Positions 1 through 12,025 of a stretch of 64,000 nt of DNA are shown here, one piece after another. The stretch is taken from assembly GCF_048771995.1 (NCBI RefSeq), contig NC_133030.1, positions 55,274,001-55,338,000 of the forward strand, in the 5' to 3' direction. This stretch comes from Taeniopygia guttata. Taxonomy: Eukaryota > Chordata > Aves > Passeriformes > Estrildidae. The notes beneath the pieces are model-generated. The model was given only the letters and a program-made list of their open reading frames with translations, had not been told where the DNA came from and made no database searches. Position numbers and translations under genes: made by a program. Position 1 is the first letter of the stretch. Each line of letters opens with the position of its first letter.

Positions 1-196
1 CACAACTGGAAATAACATTCTTTACCTTTTTTTTGATAAATTTTACAGATTAGAATATACAAGTTAAGTCTCTTAAGAGACTAGGAGTATAAATCTGTTA
101 AATAAAACCATTGCAACAGGTTCTGATTTAACATGCATCTCTATGGAAAACATTTCTGCACTCTCTCACATATGTATCTATATAGATAGAGATACA

Positions 197-249
<53 letters not shown>

Positions 250-3200
250 ACCACCTTCAATTACCATTTTTTCAGCTTTTTGATTACCAAAAATTGGCAG
301 AGCACAGCTGTCTTCTATACAGGTATATACAATTTATTGCGAATCTGAGTATTTCAGTCACAAACACTATTTTAGTAGTGCATTTTAAAAGAAGAACATC
401 TGCACGCAAGTAATCTGACCAGCAGATGTAACCTAACATTTGCAATTATGATTTTTGCATGCTATGAAAAGAATGGGTTTGTGCCTTATTGATGCTTAAA
501 GTTCATCCCTTCTGTTTCTGTAAATATTCCTTTTCCACTTAAAGCAACAATATTCTAGTCCAGGGAACATTCATGAGACAAGTTGATTCTGTTTTCAAGT
601 GCCCTGTTTTGTAATCTTCCAGAAATACATTTCAGAATTATTATTTTTTTAACTACTGTGATGCTACAATAAAGTTTACTACAGTCCTTAGCTGCATAAA
701 CAGAAGAATGTCAACAGTAGAAGCAGATGAATTGTGTAGGGCATTGATGGAACCTTATTGAAAATATTCAGTGAAAAGCTCCTGAAATAGTGACAGAAGA
801 AAATGTATCACTGATATATGTTTAGAATCTATTTTAGGTTGACTTATTCAAAGAAGATACCATAATATGCAGCTGAACCTGAGAATATTTAGAAGGCTGG
901 AAAGGAGTGTGTTCATCACGGAGGAGTACACCCAATAATAACCTACTTGCTGGGGGATGGTTAGATACTACTTTAAAGTTTGTCTACTGTTTATGTCTCA
1001 AATTCAAAACCAGTATTTCTATTCTGTAGAAAGGTACAAGGTACTATAATCTTTTTTTCTATTTCTTCCATTTTCCTATGAGAAACATTCTTTTTCCTTG
1101 CCTTCTGCCTTTCTTCCTTCTAGAAAGGTCTATGTTTAATGTACTAGCCTTAATTTAAAAAGAGGTGTGATAGTTAGTATTAATAAAAATACATAATCTG
1201 AAAGTAAAGTAAAAATATTTTTTGCAAGATTAATTTTCTAGTTGCATTACTCCAAAAGAATTACTTAAAGTATGCTGAACAGTATTATGTCTTGGCGTTT
1301 ACTTAAACCAAGAGTCAGGTCCTTTGTTAAAGCTGGTATGACTCAAATTCTTAGCTTACTGAAAGAAATGCAGAATTTAAATTTTAGCCAATTATTTTAC
1401 AGAAGTGTCTAGAGATCCTGAGACCAGAAACATTTTCTTTTCAATCTGTATGTGATATGTGGAATACAACATCAGGGGTATAAGGAGGAAATTGTAATGT
1501 CAGGTTTAAGAGAATTTAAGCTAGACTATTTCTCTGTACAACTGCACTAAATTAAAAGGTATACCTGAAACATCATGAGTATGGAGTCAATAATAATGCT
1601 GAAAAAAGCATAGCTTGAGACATATATATATGTACAAAATAAACAATAGAGCTAATTATAAAAGTGGAAATGCTTTTGGTTAGACGTCCCCTAAAGGGGA
1701 GATAGGTCCCTGTATTCTTGGTCCTCTATCAAATGCCTGTTCACATTCTAGTCCACTGATAAATCCCTCCTTTTTCCTCCCATAATACTCTGCTTCTTTT
1801 CAGTTTAGATGTTGCCAGTTTGCTTGTTTACATAGCATTCCATATGAAATACCTCATAACAGTTTCTACTTCATACCTAAAGAATTCCCCTCTAATTGAA
1901 ACAATTCTTAATATTATCAAAAGCATGCTAAACACAACAGGTTAAAACAAGAAATGAAGACTACAACTAATACTGCAGAAAAAAAATCTGTGTAGGCAGC
2001 AGTCACCACAGATGGGATTCATTCAGTATACAGCTCTTAGTTCTACCACCCACATAATCCCCATTATCATTTCCTACCAAACACACTTCATTACCTCTGA
2101 AGAAATCTCTATTGTCTCTCCCAGCAGATCACTGAAGGAACTGTCATGATATGGATATAAAAGTTAAAGGTCATATCAATTAAAAACCATTCCCTTACAA
2201 TCCTTTAGAAGGTCATAATAATTCAGAATATTTTCATTTGATGACAACCAGTAATATAATCTGATGAACCACTACCAATTTTATCCTTTGTAAGTAGAAG
2301 CATTCTTCCTGCTAGTACCGAGCATTAGGATATCATCATCCAGTGGTTCACCCTGTTCCCTATTTGTTTGTCCATTTGTCCCAATTAATTAAGTGATAGT
2401 ATAAACTTGAGAAAGCAATGTGCAGTCCCAGAGGAAGGAAGCAATGCTCTGCCTTTGCCGGAGCACAAGCTGTCATTCCTGATTTCTGTTCAGGGTGGAG
2501 TTGTGCATTCTTTTTACTGCTCCAACTGTTGACACTGATGATAGTTCTTCCTGGAGAGACAGTGCTTTGATCATGTGCATGGATGCAGACGAGGAGGAAA
2601 CTTGCATTGCCTTGTTATGAGGGACACAACGACTTAGGGAACTTGGCTGAGTAAATGGCAGGATAGAAATTCTGATTCTTTTGCCCTTTTTCTGCAACCC
2701 CCCTTCCCTCCTCAACTTCTGTGCTATCACCTAGTTATAAAGCAGCTTTGCTGTAAATGGAATCAGATGAGTCCAAATTAAAATGAGCTTCTTGTGTTAT
2801 TTTAAAGAGGGAAAATGCCATAAAATTATGCAAAATCATCTGATCTGATTCACAAATAACTGTATCAACACAACTACAAGGAGCAAGGCACTGCAATGTA
2901 AGAGTGCAAACTCCACAAGCTGGTGTAGCTGCTGGAGTACTCGTACCGTTAAACCACAACCAAAGACAGAATTTAATTAAAACCTCTAAATCATCCATTC
3001 TTGTGGTGGTCAGTTCGTTTTGGGTTAGGACAGAATAATTGTTTCCAAGTACTTTGCCTGCAGCAGTGAAGTAGGCAGACTGTCTTATTTATAAGATTTT
3101 AATAAATTACCAAATCAGCCATGTGGCTTTATGTTCTTAAAAATATTAGCTGCTAAATGTTAGTTGCTAAAGGTCATGGAATTATAGTTTGAAGAGTTTG

Positions 3201-6200
3201 CCATTCAAGCACTATCATGTCACTTCTTGTTCCTCCATTTAATGAATTGTTAACTAATGTATTTAATGCCTCAGGGACTCTCCATCTCACTATTCTTTCC
3301 TTCCCTGTAACTCCACAGATTTCTTTGAATGAAACAATGGAGGTTTCACAGATTGATTTCCTCTGTTGCAGTTCAGCCAGCTGGTGGTGATGTCACACAC
3401 AACCACCTGTGTCTAACAAGCACCTGATACTGTTCCTTCCTTAAGGATTCAAAGTATAAGACACATGTACATACCAGCTCTGTATCGGTGTTTGTACTAC
3501 AAACACTGAATTGCTATCATGACTCAGATAAACAGGAGACTTGTTCAGCTGTTTTAGTTACTTTGGATCATTTCCTGCAGCTTTACTCATCCTCCAAATT
3601 AACATGAATACACATTTGGGTTTTTTCCAAGTTAGCCATTAAAGAGGTTAAGTAGGTTGGGCCTTGTGACTAATGTTTCCTTGGCTCTGACTGTATTTTG
3701 CTGCTCCCCTAGAGTATTCCATCATACTTTATTAGCATGCAGGAGAAACTCTGATTCCCAACTGTAGGGCAGAACTTGAAATGTTCTAGAAATTTCCAAA
3801 CTCCAAAATGTAATCCCAGTTGTAAGACCCAGCATGGGAGGGGGCAAATACAGAAGTACTTGTACTGTAAAAAGGTATCTTGCATTAGCATTGTCATAAT
3901 TAATACAGTTTTCTACTGCTGAGCTTTCGTGTTCTGCATTGATTATAAAAAAAAAAATTACCAGTGCCACAACACGACTTACTCAAAAGGATGCTGCAGT
4001 AATTTGATGAGGCTCTTCAACCCCTAAAGATGTTTGTTGTTCCACTAACACGGTAAAGGTAGTGAACAGGTTTTGTCACTGCTGATGCCTCATCACAGGC
4101 AACAAATTAAGAATGCAGTTGCTTAACTATTTTACTACATAAAGTTTAAATGTAATTGTTTTAGAAATGTCAGCAATATAGAGGCAGCAGCTAAAGGAAA
4201 GCAACATGATCCATCAATGTGCAGTAAGCATATCCCTCACCAGTGTTTAATTGTGAATCATGTTGAATATTACATCCATGGATTAATGTCCTGATCTTAC
4301 ATAATCATTTGCATAGCAAATGGGTTTGTTCAGGAGCTGAGTATTGTCTGTTTAGACACTTACCTGGAACAAGAAAATATTTTTGTTTTAAGTTAGCTTT
4401 AGAAATCACCTTAGCTAAACTACTAAAAAAGAAGAAAGGCACATATTCTAAAATAAGAGTATTCACTTCAGGGGTGGGTACTCCTTGAAATGTTTGTCTA
4501 CCTAGACCTATGCTCCAGGTGCTACTGCTGCAATGAAAATTGATTACTCTTTCCACACCCCGCTGGAGATATGAAATGGCTCTTACAATGCCTTACTTTG
4601 CTTTCCTCTATTGTATTTTACATTACTTCAGCATAGAGAAGCAAGAAGTATAGAGACATTATTACAGGTGTTACATGTTATGGGTGTGTTGATTTCTGCT
4701 TTCGAGTCAAGCCACTGACTGATTTCCTCCTTCTGTATGCTACTCAAAAAAAACCAAAACAAAACATCTATTTAAAAATAAACACCAGTCTTACTTCCTC
4801 TGTCTTTTGCAGATATTTTTGTTAAGGATCACAAAGGAGGAAATATTCTGTAACCTTCATAGAAATTCCTGACAGAGAAGCACCAATGGAAGAACCAGTT
4901 GCATATAGCATTCAGTAGAATTATTTCTATAATGCAGACACTACTGCCCATATGTACTTTCCTTCCCTACTAGAAAATAAAGCAAGTCAGATAGAAAGAA
5001 GTGTTAAGACTTGAAGCAGGTGAAGTTTACCTAGAAGTGCAGTGAAGTGTGCTCCAAGGGCAGGTCAGCAGAAGCTCTTCTTGCCTTCCAACCCAGGAGA
5101 TCAGAAGAGCATGTTGATGTAGCTCAGTGACAATGCTCTGGCTAAGGTTGAAGCAAATCCTGCAGTGATTAATATTTTTTTACTGAGATGTCTGCCTGAG
5201 CTCTATAATTGAAAATTCCTAAAGCAGGTCATTTGAAGTATGTGTGGTATCTTAGGAACTATAACTTGGTGATCATAAATTTGCATTACAAATGCTCTTA
5301 TAGGTTCTTACTTGGCATAAATTTTCAATCTGAACTGCTTATTAAGTATACCACAACTCACCCACCCTATAATTACCACTGGCTTAATATCTGTTCATTT
5401 AAGTTCCATTTTCTTCTAGTTTTTATTCTCTATTCCCTTCTGTTGGATGCTTTTGATTTTATGTAAAAAAATTTAGGAGCTCTTTTGATTTCTCACTCAT
5501 TTTTCTGTGGTGAGGAAACAGAAAAACCCATATAAAAATGATTACAGAAATCAACTAAAACAGATTAAGGAAAGGTGTAACAAAGAAAACTGTGGAAGGT
5601 GGAATATATATCAAAAATACATGAGGGACAGATGTCACCTTTTCGAACTAGTGATGCTAAACTTGCCTTCTTTAAAAAAAAGCTCTCAGAGAATTAAGAC
5701 TGTAGATTTTACTTTACTCAGTAGGTACAGCTAATTAAGTATAAGTATAAATTTTGAAGAAATTAAAGGCAACAGTGTTTGGAATGTTTACCATCAGCAG
5801 GTAAGGTTATCAAGATCCTGAGTGTTTGAATACTAAACATTTAAGCTATGGCCAGATACTGCAGTCAGGACATTGAAAAGCAAAACTTTAATCAAGCTGA
5901 AAGATTTAAGATGTTTCAGTGAAGTAGTTAAAAAGATGTACGTAAGCATTAAGTCATTAAAATGACTTAAGCCTCTTAATCTTCTCAAAGGCAGATTAGG
6001 CTAAATTTAAGCAAAACATGTCATGAAGTCCAGTTTTCATTTTACACACTATGTATCCTTGGTACAGAATTCAGTACGCACAGTTCTGAACACTGATCTT
6101 CAGAAGACAGCGTATGTTCCTACAGCCTCCAAAATACACTTGCTATGGAGTTCTAACAGCTATCTGCAAAAAACATTAATACCCATCCCCATCCTAATAG

Positions 6201-6890
6201 CACAAGTATTACTTCTACACTTCTAGGAAAAGAGAAAACTCTTTGAAGCCAGGTAAATGTCTGTGCTCATACCAACTGCTGCTCATACCAACAGTGCGTG
6301 ATTTCATTATTCCCTTTAAATTCTGAGGTTTTCTGAGGTAAGCTCCAATGGCAAACAAAAGTCCATGTAATATCCATCTTCTTATACAATATGAGCCTGT
6401 TATTACTTATTCCTTTGCAAAACTTGTGACTAAAGGAAAAGACTTTCAGAATAATTTCTTAGTTCTACTGAATATGAAGGACAAAAAACATACTTGTCAA
6501 TCATGCACTTTTAAAAAATATTTGCAATATTTTACATGGTGTTTTCATAACAATCTAACTTTTGCTTTTAAACCCTGCAGAACTATTAACTCTTAAAAAA
6601 TGTAAGAGTTAAAATATAATTTTGGTACCCTTGATTACTGCACCACAAGTTGACAAAAAGCCCTCACATTTGGCATCCTATGAAATTACATTTTTAAAGT
6701 AAATAGCCAAAAAAGCTATTATTTTGGGGGGGAGTGTGGAGGAAGGGAAGGAATCTAATTCTGTTAAGTTTAGTTATAAAGATTTGGTCCCTTTTAAAGT
6801 ACTGTTGAAAAAGTCTAACAGAGAACTGTAGAAGCTTATTCTAAAAGTTAGGTTAGCACTGCACTCCAGCATATATTGTCCAACATCTTT
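1..6890. other. Intergenic DNA left of ATP5MJ
   Basis: No convincing exon was found on either strand. The open frames here are short, AT-rich and not flanked by paired splice sites in a consistent phase. In the human locus the next gene on this side is PPP1R13B, transcribed away from ATP5MJ. No CpG island or recognisable PPP1R13B coding exon appears here, so that gene, if present, should begin further left. Contents are a TG/TA microsatellite and ordinary AT-rich sequence. Confidence 0.6.
197..246. repeat. Compound (TG)n(TA)n microsatellite
   Basis: A short TG run (about 197-208) passes directly into an uninterrupted TA run (about 209-246). Alternating purine-pyrimidine DNA of this kind can adopt Z or cruciform structures and changes length readily. 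The small open frame of repeated Ile-Tyr that crosses it is a by-product of the repeat, not a gene. Confidence 0.95.
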
Positions 6891-6894
6891 AATT

Positions 6895-7032
6895 ACTTTT
6901 TGCTCAGTGGATTTATTCTTTTTCCAATTACAGCAGATAGATCAGGTACAGTTCTAGTATGACTGTAACTCCCTTCATTTGCAGTAGAAATGATGAACCA
7001 CCAAATTCATATTCCAAGAAGAGAAGAGATCT
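6895..7032 (-). terminator. ATP5MJ: ATP5MJ 3' UTR with candidate poly(A) signal
   Basis: The minus strand after the stop codon carries AATAAA at 6917-6912, followed by a TG-rich stretch typical of a downstream element. This gives a short 3' UTR of about 140 nt. The exact cleavage point cannot be read from the sequence. Confidence 0.55.
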
Positions 7033-10000
7033 TTAATGATGGCCAGAACCAGAGGACTCTGAAACAAAGACACAATTTAGGCTGTTCAAACAGTAAAGCA
7101 AATCAATTCAGGAATGTAGTGCAGGTCCTAAAACTGACAACTGTACTTATATCTGAGCATAAAAATTGGCTATTCAAATGAAACAATACCCTCACAGAAT
7201 ATGTACACAGGTAAATGTAGCAAATACTAAAATTTCTCTTTTGCAAGTTTTAAAGCCCTATTACAGTCAAACACCCATTCTTCCTTGATTTTGTTACGGT
7301 TCTTCCAGAACTGGAGTTTATTTACACTATTATTCTAAGTCTACTAGGCAGTATTTTCTCTAATCACACATTTCAAAAAATAAATAATGTTTGCATGTAC
7401 AAATTCAACTGCGAGCAAATGGGCTCTCTCTCATGCTGCAGAAAGTGAACTGAGATGCAGCAGGTCATGAAAAGATAAATTCAAGTGTGGTGTCAGAACA
7501 AACTGTGCCTAAATATCAAAACACTACTTTATAAAGATACAAATTCAAAATACAAGTTTATACTTTCTAGTTTCTTGATAGCTAAAGTAGCAGGTACTAT
7601 TGAAATCATGCTGATTTAAGTAATTCCATTAAATGGTTGTTACTATTACTTGAAAAAAATTCTTTGCCCACACACTCAAGGTATAGAATTTCCATTTTAC
7701 TCCTAAAACCTACAAAAAAGATTATTTATGTGCAGATCCACAGTTGTTTCTAGGTTATAAAATTATCAATACAACCAAAATTACTTATTCTGAAGTAGCC
7801 TTTAACCATTTGCTAATTCTTTAACTTAAGCCCCAAATTTATCTAATGTAAAATATTCTGAACTAATTTTTACTGCACTTTTTAAAAAAATCACACCAAG
7901 GTATTAGATATCTAATACTTACTATTTCCTGATGATTTTTTGCCTGGGGGAAAAAAAGAAAAAAATAAGCTAAACAATGACAGTTAAAAATATATTTCCT
8001 ATTTACTTTTTACAGATAAATTTTAATTAGCTTATTATTAGCTTAAACAAGAATTGAAAGTGTACAACATGCACTTCCCATGGTACATTTCTGTAAACTT
8101 TATATTCATTTCTAAAAGTTCTTTGTTTTTAATTAACCAAGACTCCATGAAATTATAGAAATTATAATAATCAAGATTTCTACTGTAATTCAAAAGAAAC
8201 TTTTATGGAATGTTGCTATTTTACATAATATATGGATATAAAAACACACAAGATATGGATGTAAACTGAAGTGAAGCGTTTGCTGTAAAATTTTCCTTTG
8301 TATTTTGCATTCCCATTGTCATTGTTCACCTAAAACACTGGGTCATAGTGATAAAAAAAATTATTCATAAGGAAGACTGTTATAAAAGATTGTACAATCT
8401 CCATCTTGGAAATACTCACTTAAATTAAGAATAAGGTAATAAGCAACCTGATCTAACTGGGATCTAATTGCTTCAAGCACCGGTTTGGACCAGGTGAGCT
8501 CAAGAGGTCCCTTCCAATCTGATTTATCCTACAACATACTCCTCTGTAATTCCATATGTTATTTGCAAAAGTATCCCCCAAAGTGCAGAAAGGGCTACAG
8601 GTATTAAAAACTATTTTCCCTTTCAAATAAAGCTTAGCATACAGTTGCCATTTATCCAGGTTTTTTTGCCCTCAAAAGTTCACACTAGGTCAAGAATTAA
8701 CAAAGCATGACATGAAGAAAAGTTTGAAACAATCAGTCCATTTTCAACTCTCCTTAAAATAAAAGATTAAATCAAAACTTTAAACTTTTTTTTTCTTCCT
8801 GTCTATCTCAACTACTCATATTTACTTAATAGTCATTAGGTACCCATTAAGATCAACTACTTATATTTACTTAAACTTTTAAGTGCAGTGTATCAGTTTT
8901 GGAATGCTACACACTATTTGGAAAAAGCTAGAGAAATACTGATGTAATATCTCTCAGCTGCTCCCATAGTAAGGGGTTCCTTTATCTAACTTACAACACC
9001 CAGTTGTTCACAACACCCAGTAAAGGGTTTGGGATTTATTGAGCATAGCCTAAATTGACAAACAGGACCTTTAAAACACTATAATCTCTTGTACCCTTCT
9101 GCTCTAAGGGACCTGGCCCATTCAAATTTATTATTTTTATATTAGCTATTCTGTTTCTTTCTCTGAGAAAGTCATCCAGTGTCACCAAGTAACACACATG
9201 CTCATGTTCAGTGATGTAGCTCTCATTTTGAGATGCCATCAGCCCAAAATACACTCTCACATGATCATGTGAGAAAACCTTTTTAAAACTTTTTTTTTTT
9301 TTCAAAATCTCAAGCAAGTAAGTTAGATCTGCATTTTAAAACCCAATACCTACATTATCTAATCTTCATAATGTAAGCACAGTTACACTGACATCTGAGT
9401 ATTTTTGTTAGTGGAACCATCTACAATCAGCATTTAAAACACCTAAATTATTATATCAAAGACCTGGCCCTAAGGAAGAATGTTAATTTCTTATTTGCTG
9501 GCTATCTTCAATGACTGATTCCTGTCGTGGGTATTCTCATCTATAAAAAAAAGAGTATTATGTGTGACTTACCCCCATATGAAATCTTGTAGTAGGCATA
9601 AGTTGTTAATGCTACACCAACCCATATTTCTTGATACACAGTAGAGAAGTAGAATTTCATGGGTCTCAATGCCTTTGGAATCATGGTCTGCACCATCTGA
9701 AATTTATAAAAAGTGTTGTTGTTTTAACTTTTGTAGCTATATTCTTACCTGCTGGATTTTTAACATACATACAGACGCACATACATATATTTATCTATCT
9801 TTATGTATACATACACACTCCTAATGCATATCAGCAGCAGTTTACAAAAAAAATCCCCAAGCATGCAGAAGTACTTATTCCAAAGCAAATAAATTCAGAG
9901 TTAAAGTTACAATTTATGGGCTAACACACAAAAAAAATTTAAATTACAGTTGATGAAGGAGTTCAAAGATGAGTCAACAGAACATTTACAGAGCAGCAAC

Positions 10001-11400
10001 AGATAGATTTCTCTCTGCCTATCAGTAACAGCTTTTTCCTAAAGTTTTGACATTCTCTTAGGAGGAAATCTCATTCCAGACAAGCCAGAGAGGCTCCTTC
10101 CTTGCACTACCAATTTAGCTTCCCTCCCTCGCAGCTGTCTCTTCCAGCACTGTAATTTCTACTCAAAATAGCAACATAAATGATGTTAAGCTGATGAATT
10201 CATGCTTTATCATAGCTATTTGACTTTTAAAATATGCCCCAAGAGCAAGAAGCCTGTCAGTGTTGGCAGTTTTTTCCCTTCCATGCAGCTTTGTAAGACA
10301 AAGAGAAAATTGTAGGAGGTTTTAAAATAAAGATTATCCTAACTCCCATAAATATTAGTTCACATTTGCACCACACTGCACTGAGATACACCAAGTCTTA
10401 TGCACACTCAATAGTCACTACTGATGCTTATTACAACCCAATAAAAAGTCAGACCCAGGAAAGAAAAGCAGAGTTAAGCTTCTCTGAGATAACGCTCACT
10501 TATCTGCCGTTACTAAATGTAAAGCATCGTTTGGTAACACATCTCCTCTCTAACAAGAGAGGGGGCAAGGCAGCCATTGTCAAAATAATTGGGAAAATTT
10601 AGGTGTTTCTTAAAAAATGAAAGTAACTTTGAGGCAATTCGTATATAATAACACACAAACCCACATTACATTTATTAATGGACAGTCATTTCAGTAATTT
10701 ATTACTGTGGCAGAAGTTCCTGAAACACTTTTGTCCTTTCACCAACGCTAATAACGACACTGCATTAAGGACACTGCTCACCTACATCTCAAGCGTTTGT
10801 AGTTTCAGATGAACAGTGGAATATAAACAGTTACTCAGCTATGGCAGAATATCAAGACATACTAACAAACCAGGAGACTGAACAGAACAGGAAGGAAAGG
10901 TTTCCCCACCGCTACAGCACACAGGGAATAAGCAGTGCCGTTTCCACTTAACCCCGTGCCAAAGCTGGCAGAGACCTTTCCCCAGGGCCTGCGCGGGCGA
11001 CATGGTTCTGAGCATTTTTTTCCTGATATGTACCCGGAACAACGCTGTATCTGCTCTCTCCTCGCCCTCCCCGCCACAACGCCCCGCAGCTCGGGGCACC
11101 TGCCCGAGTCCCGGCCCTGCACGGGGGCGGGACGGTAACGGCAAAGCCCCAGCGCCGCGGCCTGCGCTCCCTTTCTCCCTTCTTCCCTTCCCAGGCTGGA
11201 GCAGCGCTGCCCCCACCCGAGCCACCCCCGAGCGGTGCCCGCCGGGAGCCAGCCGGGGCTCGCCGGGCCCGGACCCACCGTGCCAGCGGAGCGGCGAAGG
11301 TCACACTCGGGAACGGGAACGGGGACAGCTCCGCTGCCGCCGCGGGGTGCGCCGGGAAGCGACGCGCGGCGGGCGCGGACAGCAGCGCCCCCTAGGGCCG
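6895..11400 (-). CDS. ATP5MJ: ATP5MJ gene: 6.8-kDa subunit of mitochondrial ATP synthase (whole gene span)
   Basis: Three coding exons (9696-9573, 7943-7923, 7058-7033 on the minus strand) join in phase to give a 56-residue protein. It begins MVQTMIPKALRPMKFY, continues VYQEIWVGVAL and ends GSGHH. Human ATP5MJ has the same plan: MLQSIIKNIWIPMKPYY, VYQEIWIGMGL, and a C-terminal GHH. The protein is a small inner-membrane subunit associated with the membrane sector of ATP synthase, with one hydrophobic segment at about residues 23-38. The start codon lies directly after a splice acceptor, so at least one 5' UTR exon lies upstream, presumably in the CpG island at about 10930-11450. The left limit is a candidate poly(A) signal and the right limit is approximate. 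The gene runs divergently from TDRD9, as in human. Confidence 0.88.
7033..7058 (-). CDS. ATP5MJ: ATP5MJ last coding exon (C-terminus)
   Basis: After a TTTGTTTCAG acceptor, 26 bases complete the split codon as Lys, then encode SSGSGHH and TAA (7035-7033). The human protein also ends in GHH. The exon is easy to miss because of its length, but the acceptor, phase and C-terminal match agree. Confidence 0.8.
7923..7943 (-). CDS. ATP5MJ: ATP5MJ coding exon 2 (21-nt microexon)
   Basis: A strong polypyrimidine tract ending in CCCCCAG lies before 7943, and a GTAAGT donor follows 7923. The 21 bases encode, in the phase left by the previous exon, the end of GG and then KKSSGN. If the donor were ignored the frame would stop four codons later (SKY, stop). 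That reading lacks the GHH end conserved in the human protein, so the spliced reading is preferred. Exons this small are uncommon and the call depends on phase and on the next exon. Confidence 0.7.
8398..8555 (+). mobile_element. CR1 LINE, 3'-end fragment
   Basis: This stretch resembles the CR1 3' terminus. CTCCATCTTGGAAATACTCA is followed by AACCTGATCTAACTGG, GGTTTGGACCAGGTGA and AGAGGTCCCTTCCAA, and it ends in degenerate copies of the ATTCTATGAT tail. It lies in the ATP5MJ intron between exons 1 and 2, antisense to that gene. It is 5'-truncated, as most CR1 copies are, and clearly diverged. Confidence 0.75.
8808..8874. repeat. Short tandem duplication, period about 45 bp
   Basis: Two near-identical 22-base units, 8808-8829 and 8853-8874, differ at one position (C or T within TCAACTAC-TATATT-type sequence). 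They lie in ATP5MJ intron DNA and look like a local duplication with no sign of function. Confidence 0.8.
9573..9696 (-). CDS. ATP5MJ: ATP5MJ coding exon 1 (start codon exon)
   Basis: On the minus strand a TTTCAG acceptor is followed at once by ATG at 9696-9694. The exon encodes 41 codons and one extra base and ends before GTAAGT. It holds most of the protein: the basic N-terminus (IPKALRPMK), the family signature VYQEIWVG and the hydrophobic segment through TTYAYYKISYG. The ATG is the first in the frame and aligns with the human start. A second Met at residue 5 is possible but less likely. Confidence 0.9.
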
Positions 11401-11450
11401 CGGAAGACCAGAGCGCCCGTGCACCGCGGCGGCGCCAGCCCCGCTGCCCT
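10930..11450. promoter_or_regulatory. ATP5MJ: CpG island, ATP5MJ promoter and probable 5' UTR exon
   Basis: GC content and CpG density rise sharply here against an AT-rich background. The island sits just upstream of ATP5MJ on its own strand and ends where a CR1 copy begins. A possible first-exon donor on the minus strand is GTGGGT at 11278-11273. An AAGGTCA nuclear-receptor half-site lies at 11297-11303. The island is open in several frames on both strands, as expected from its composition; none of these frames resembles a protein I know. Confidence 0.7.
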
Positions 11451-11452
11451 GG

Positions 11453-12025
11453 GAATCACGGAATCGGTCCGGCGGGCAGGGACTGCAGTGAGGCACCTGG
11501 AACAACCTCCCCGCTCTAGCAGGGTCATCCCAGAGTTCGTGGCACAGGATTGCATCCAGATCTTTCTTTAATATCTCCAGTGAGGGAGACTCCACACCTT
11601 TTCTGGGCAACCTGTTCCAGTGCACGGTCACTGCACAGTGAAGTTCTTCATGTTCAGATAGAACTTCCTGTGCATCCGTTTCACCCTCTTGTTCCATCAC
11701 TTGGCACCACTGAGAAGAGCCTGGCTCCATCCTCTTTGCCACCCTCTGTTTAGATATTTACACACACTGATATTGTCTCCTCTCAGTCGTCTCTTGTCGA
11801 GGTTGGACAGGCCCAGTTCTTTCAGCCTTTTCTCATGAGATGCTCCAGGCTCCCAGTCATTATCTGTTGTCCTCCACTGGACCTGCTCCAGGAGCCCCAC
11901 ATCCTTCTCATACTGAGGAGCAAAGAACTGGACACAAAACTCTACGTCTACCTCCCCTAGGCTGAGCAGAGAGGCAGCATCACCTCCCTCGATCGGCTGG
12001 CGATGCTCTTCCTGTGTACACCTTC
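11453..12025 (-). mobile_element. CR1 LINE, 3' portion, antisense
   Basis: Read on the plus strand this is reversed CR1. It starts with the inverted tail GGAATCACGGAATC and runs through ACCTCCCCGCTCTAGCAGGG, GAGACTCCACACC, GGGCAACCTGTTCCAGTGC, GCACCACTGAGAAGAGCCTG, CTGGACCTGCTCCAGGAG and AAGAACTGGACACAAAACTC to CCTCCCTCGATCGGCTGG. About 570 bp of the 3' end remains. The short open frames inside it on both strands are relics or chance. It fills much of the gap between the ATP5MJ and TDRD9 promoters. Confidence 0.9.

Noticed and set aside
2473-2998. Two adjacent minus-strand open frames of 85 and 87 codons, considered as a small gene or upstream exons
   Set aside because: No similarity that I recognise, no phase-matched splice sites and ordinary AT-rich composition.
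3177-3330. Possible very old CR1-like fragment (ATGGAATTATAGTTTG start)
   Set aside because: Resemblance is limited to a few bases of the inverted CR1 tail, with no consistent downstream match.
11002-11571. 189-codon plus-strand open frame, and 118-138-codon frames on the minus strand, in the ATP5MJ CpG island
   Set aside because: High GC lowers stop frequency in all frames, several overlapping frames are open at once, the sequences are Pro/Arg/Gly-rich without domain features, and one runs into a CR1 copy.
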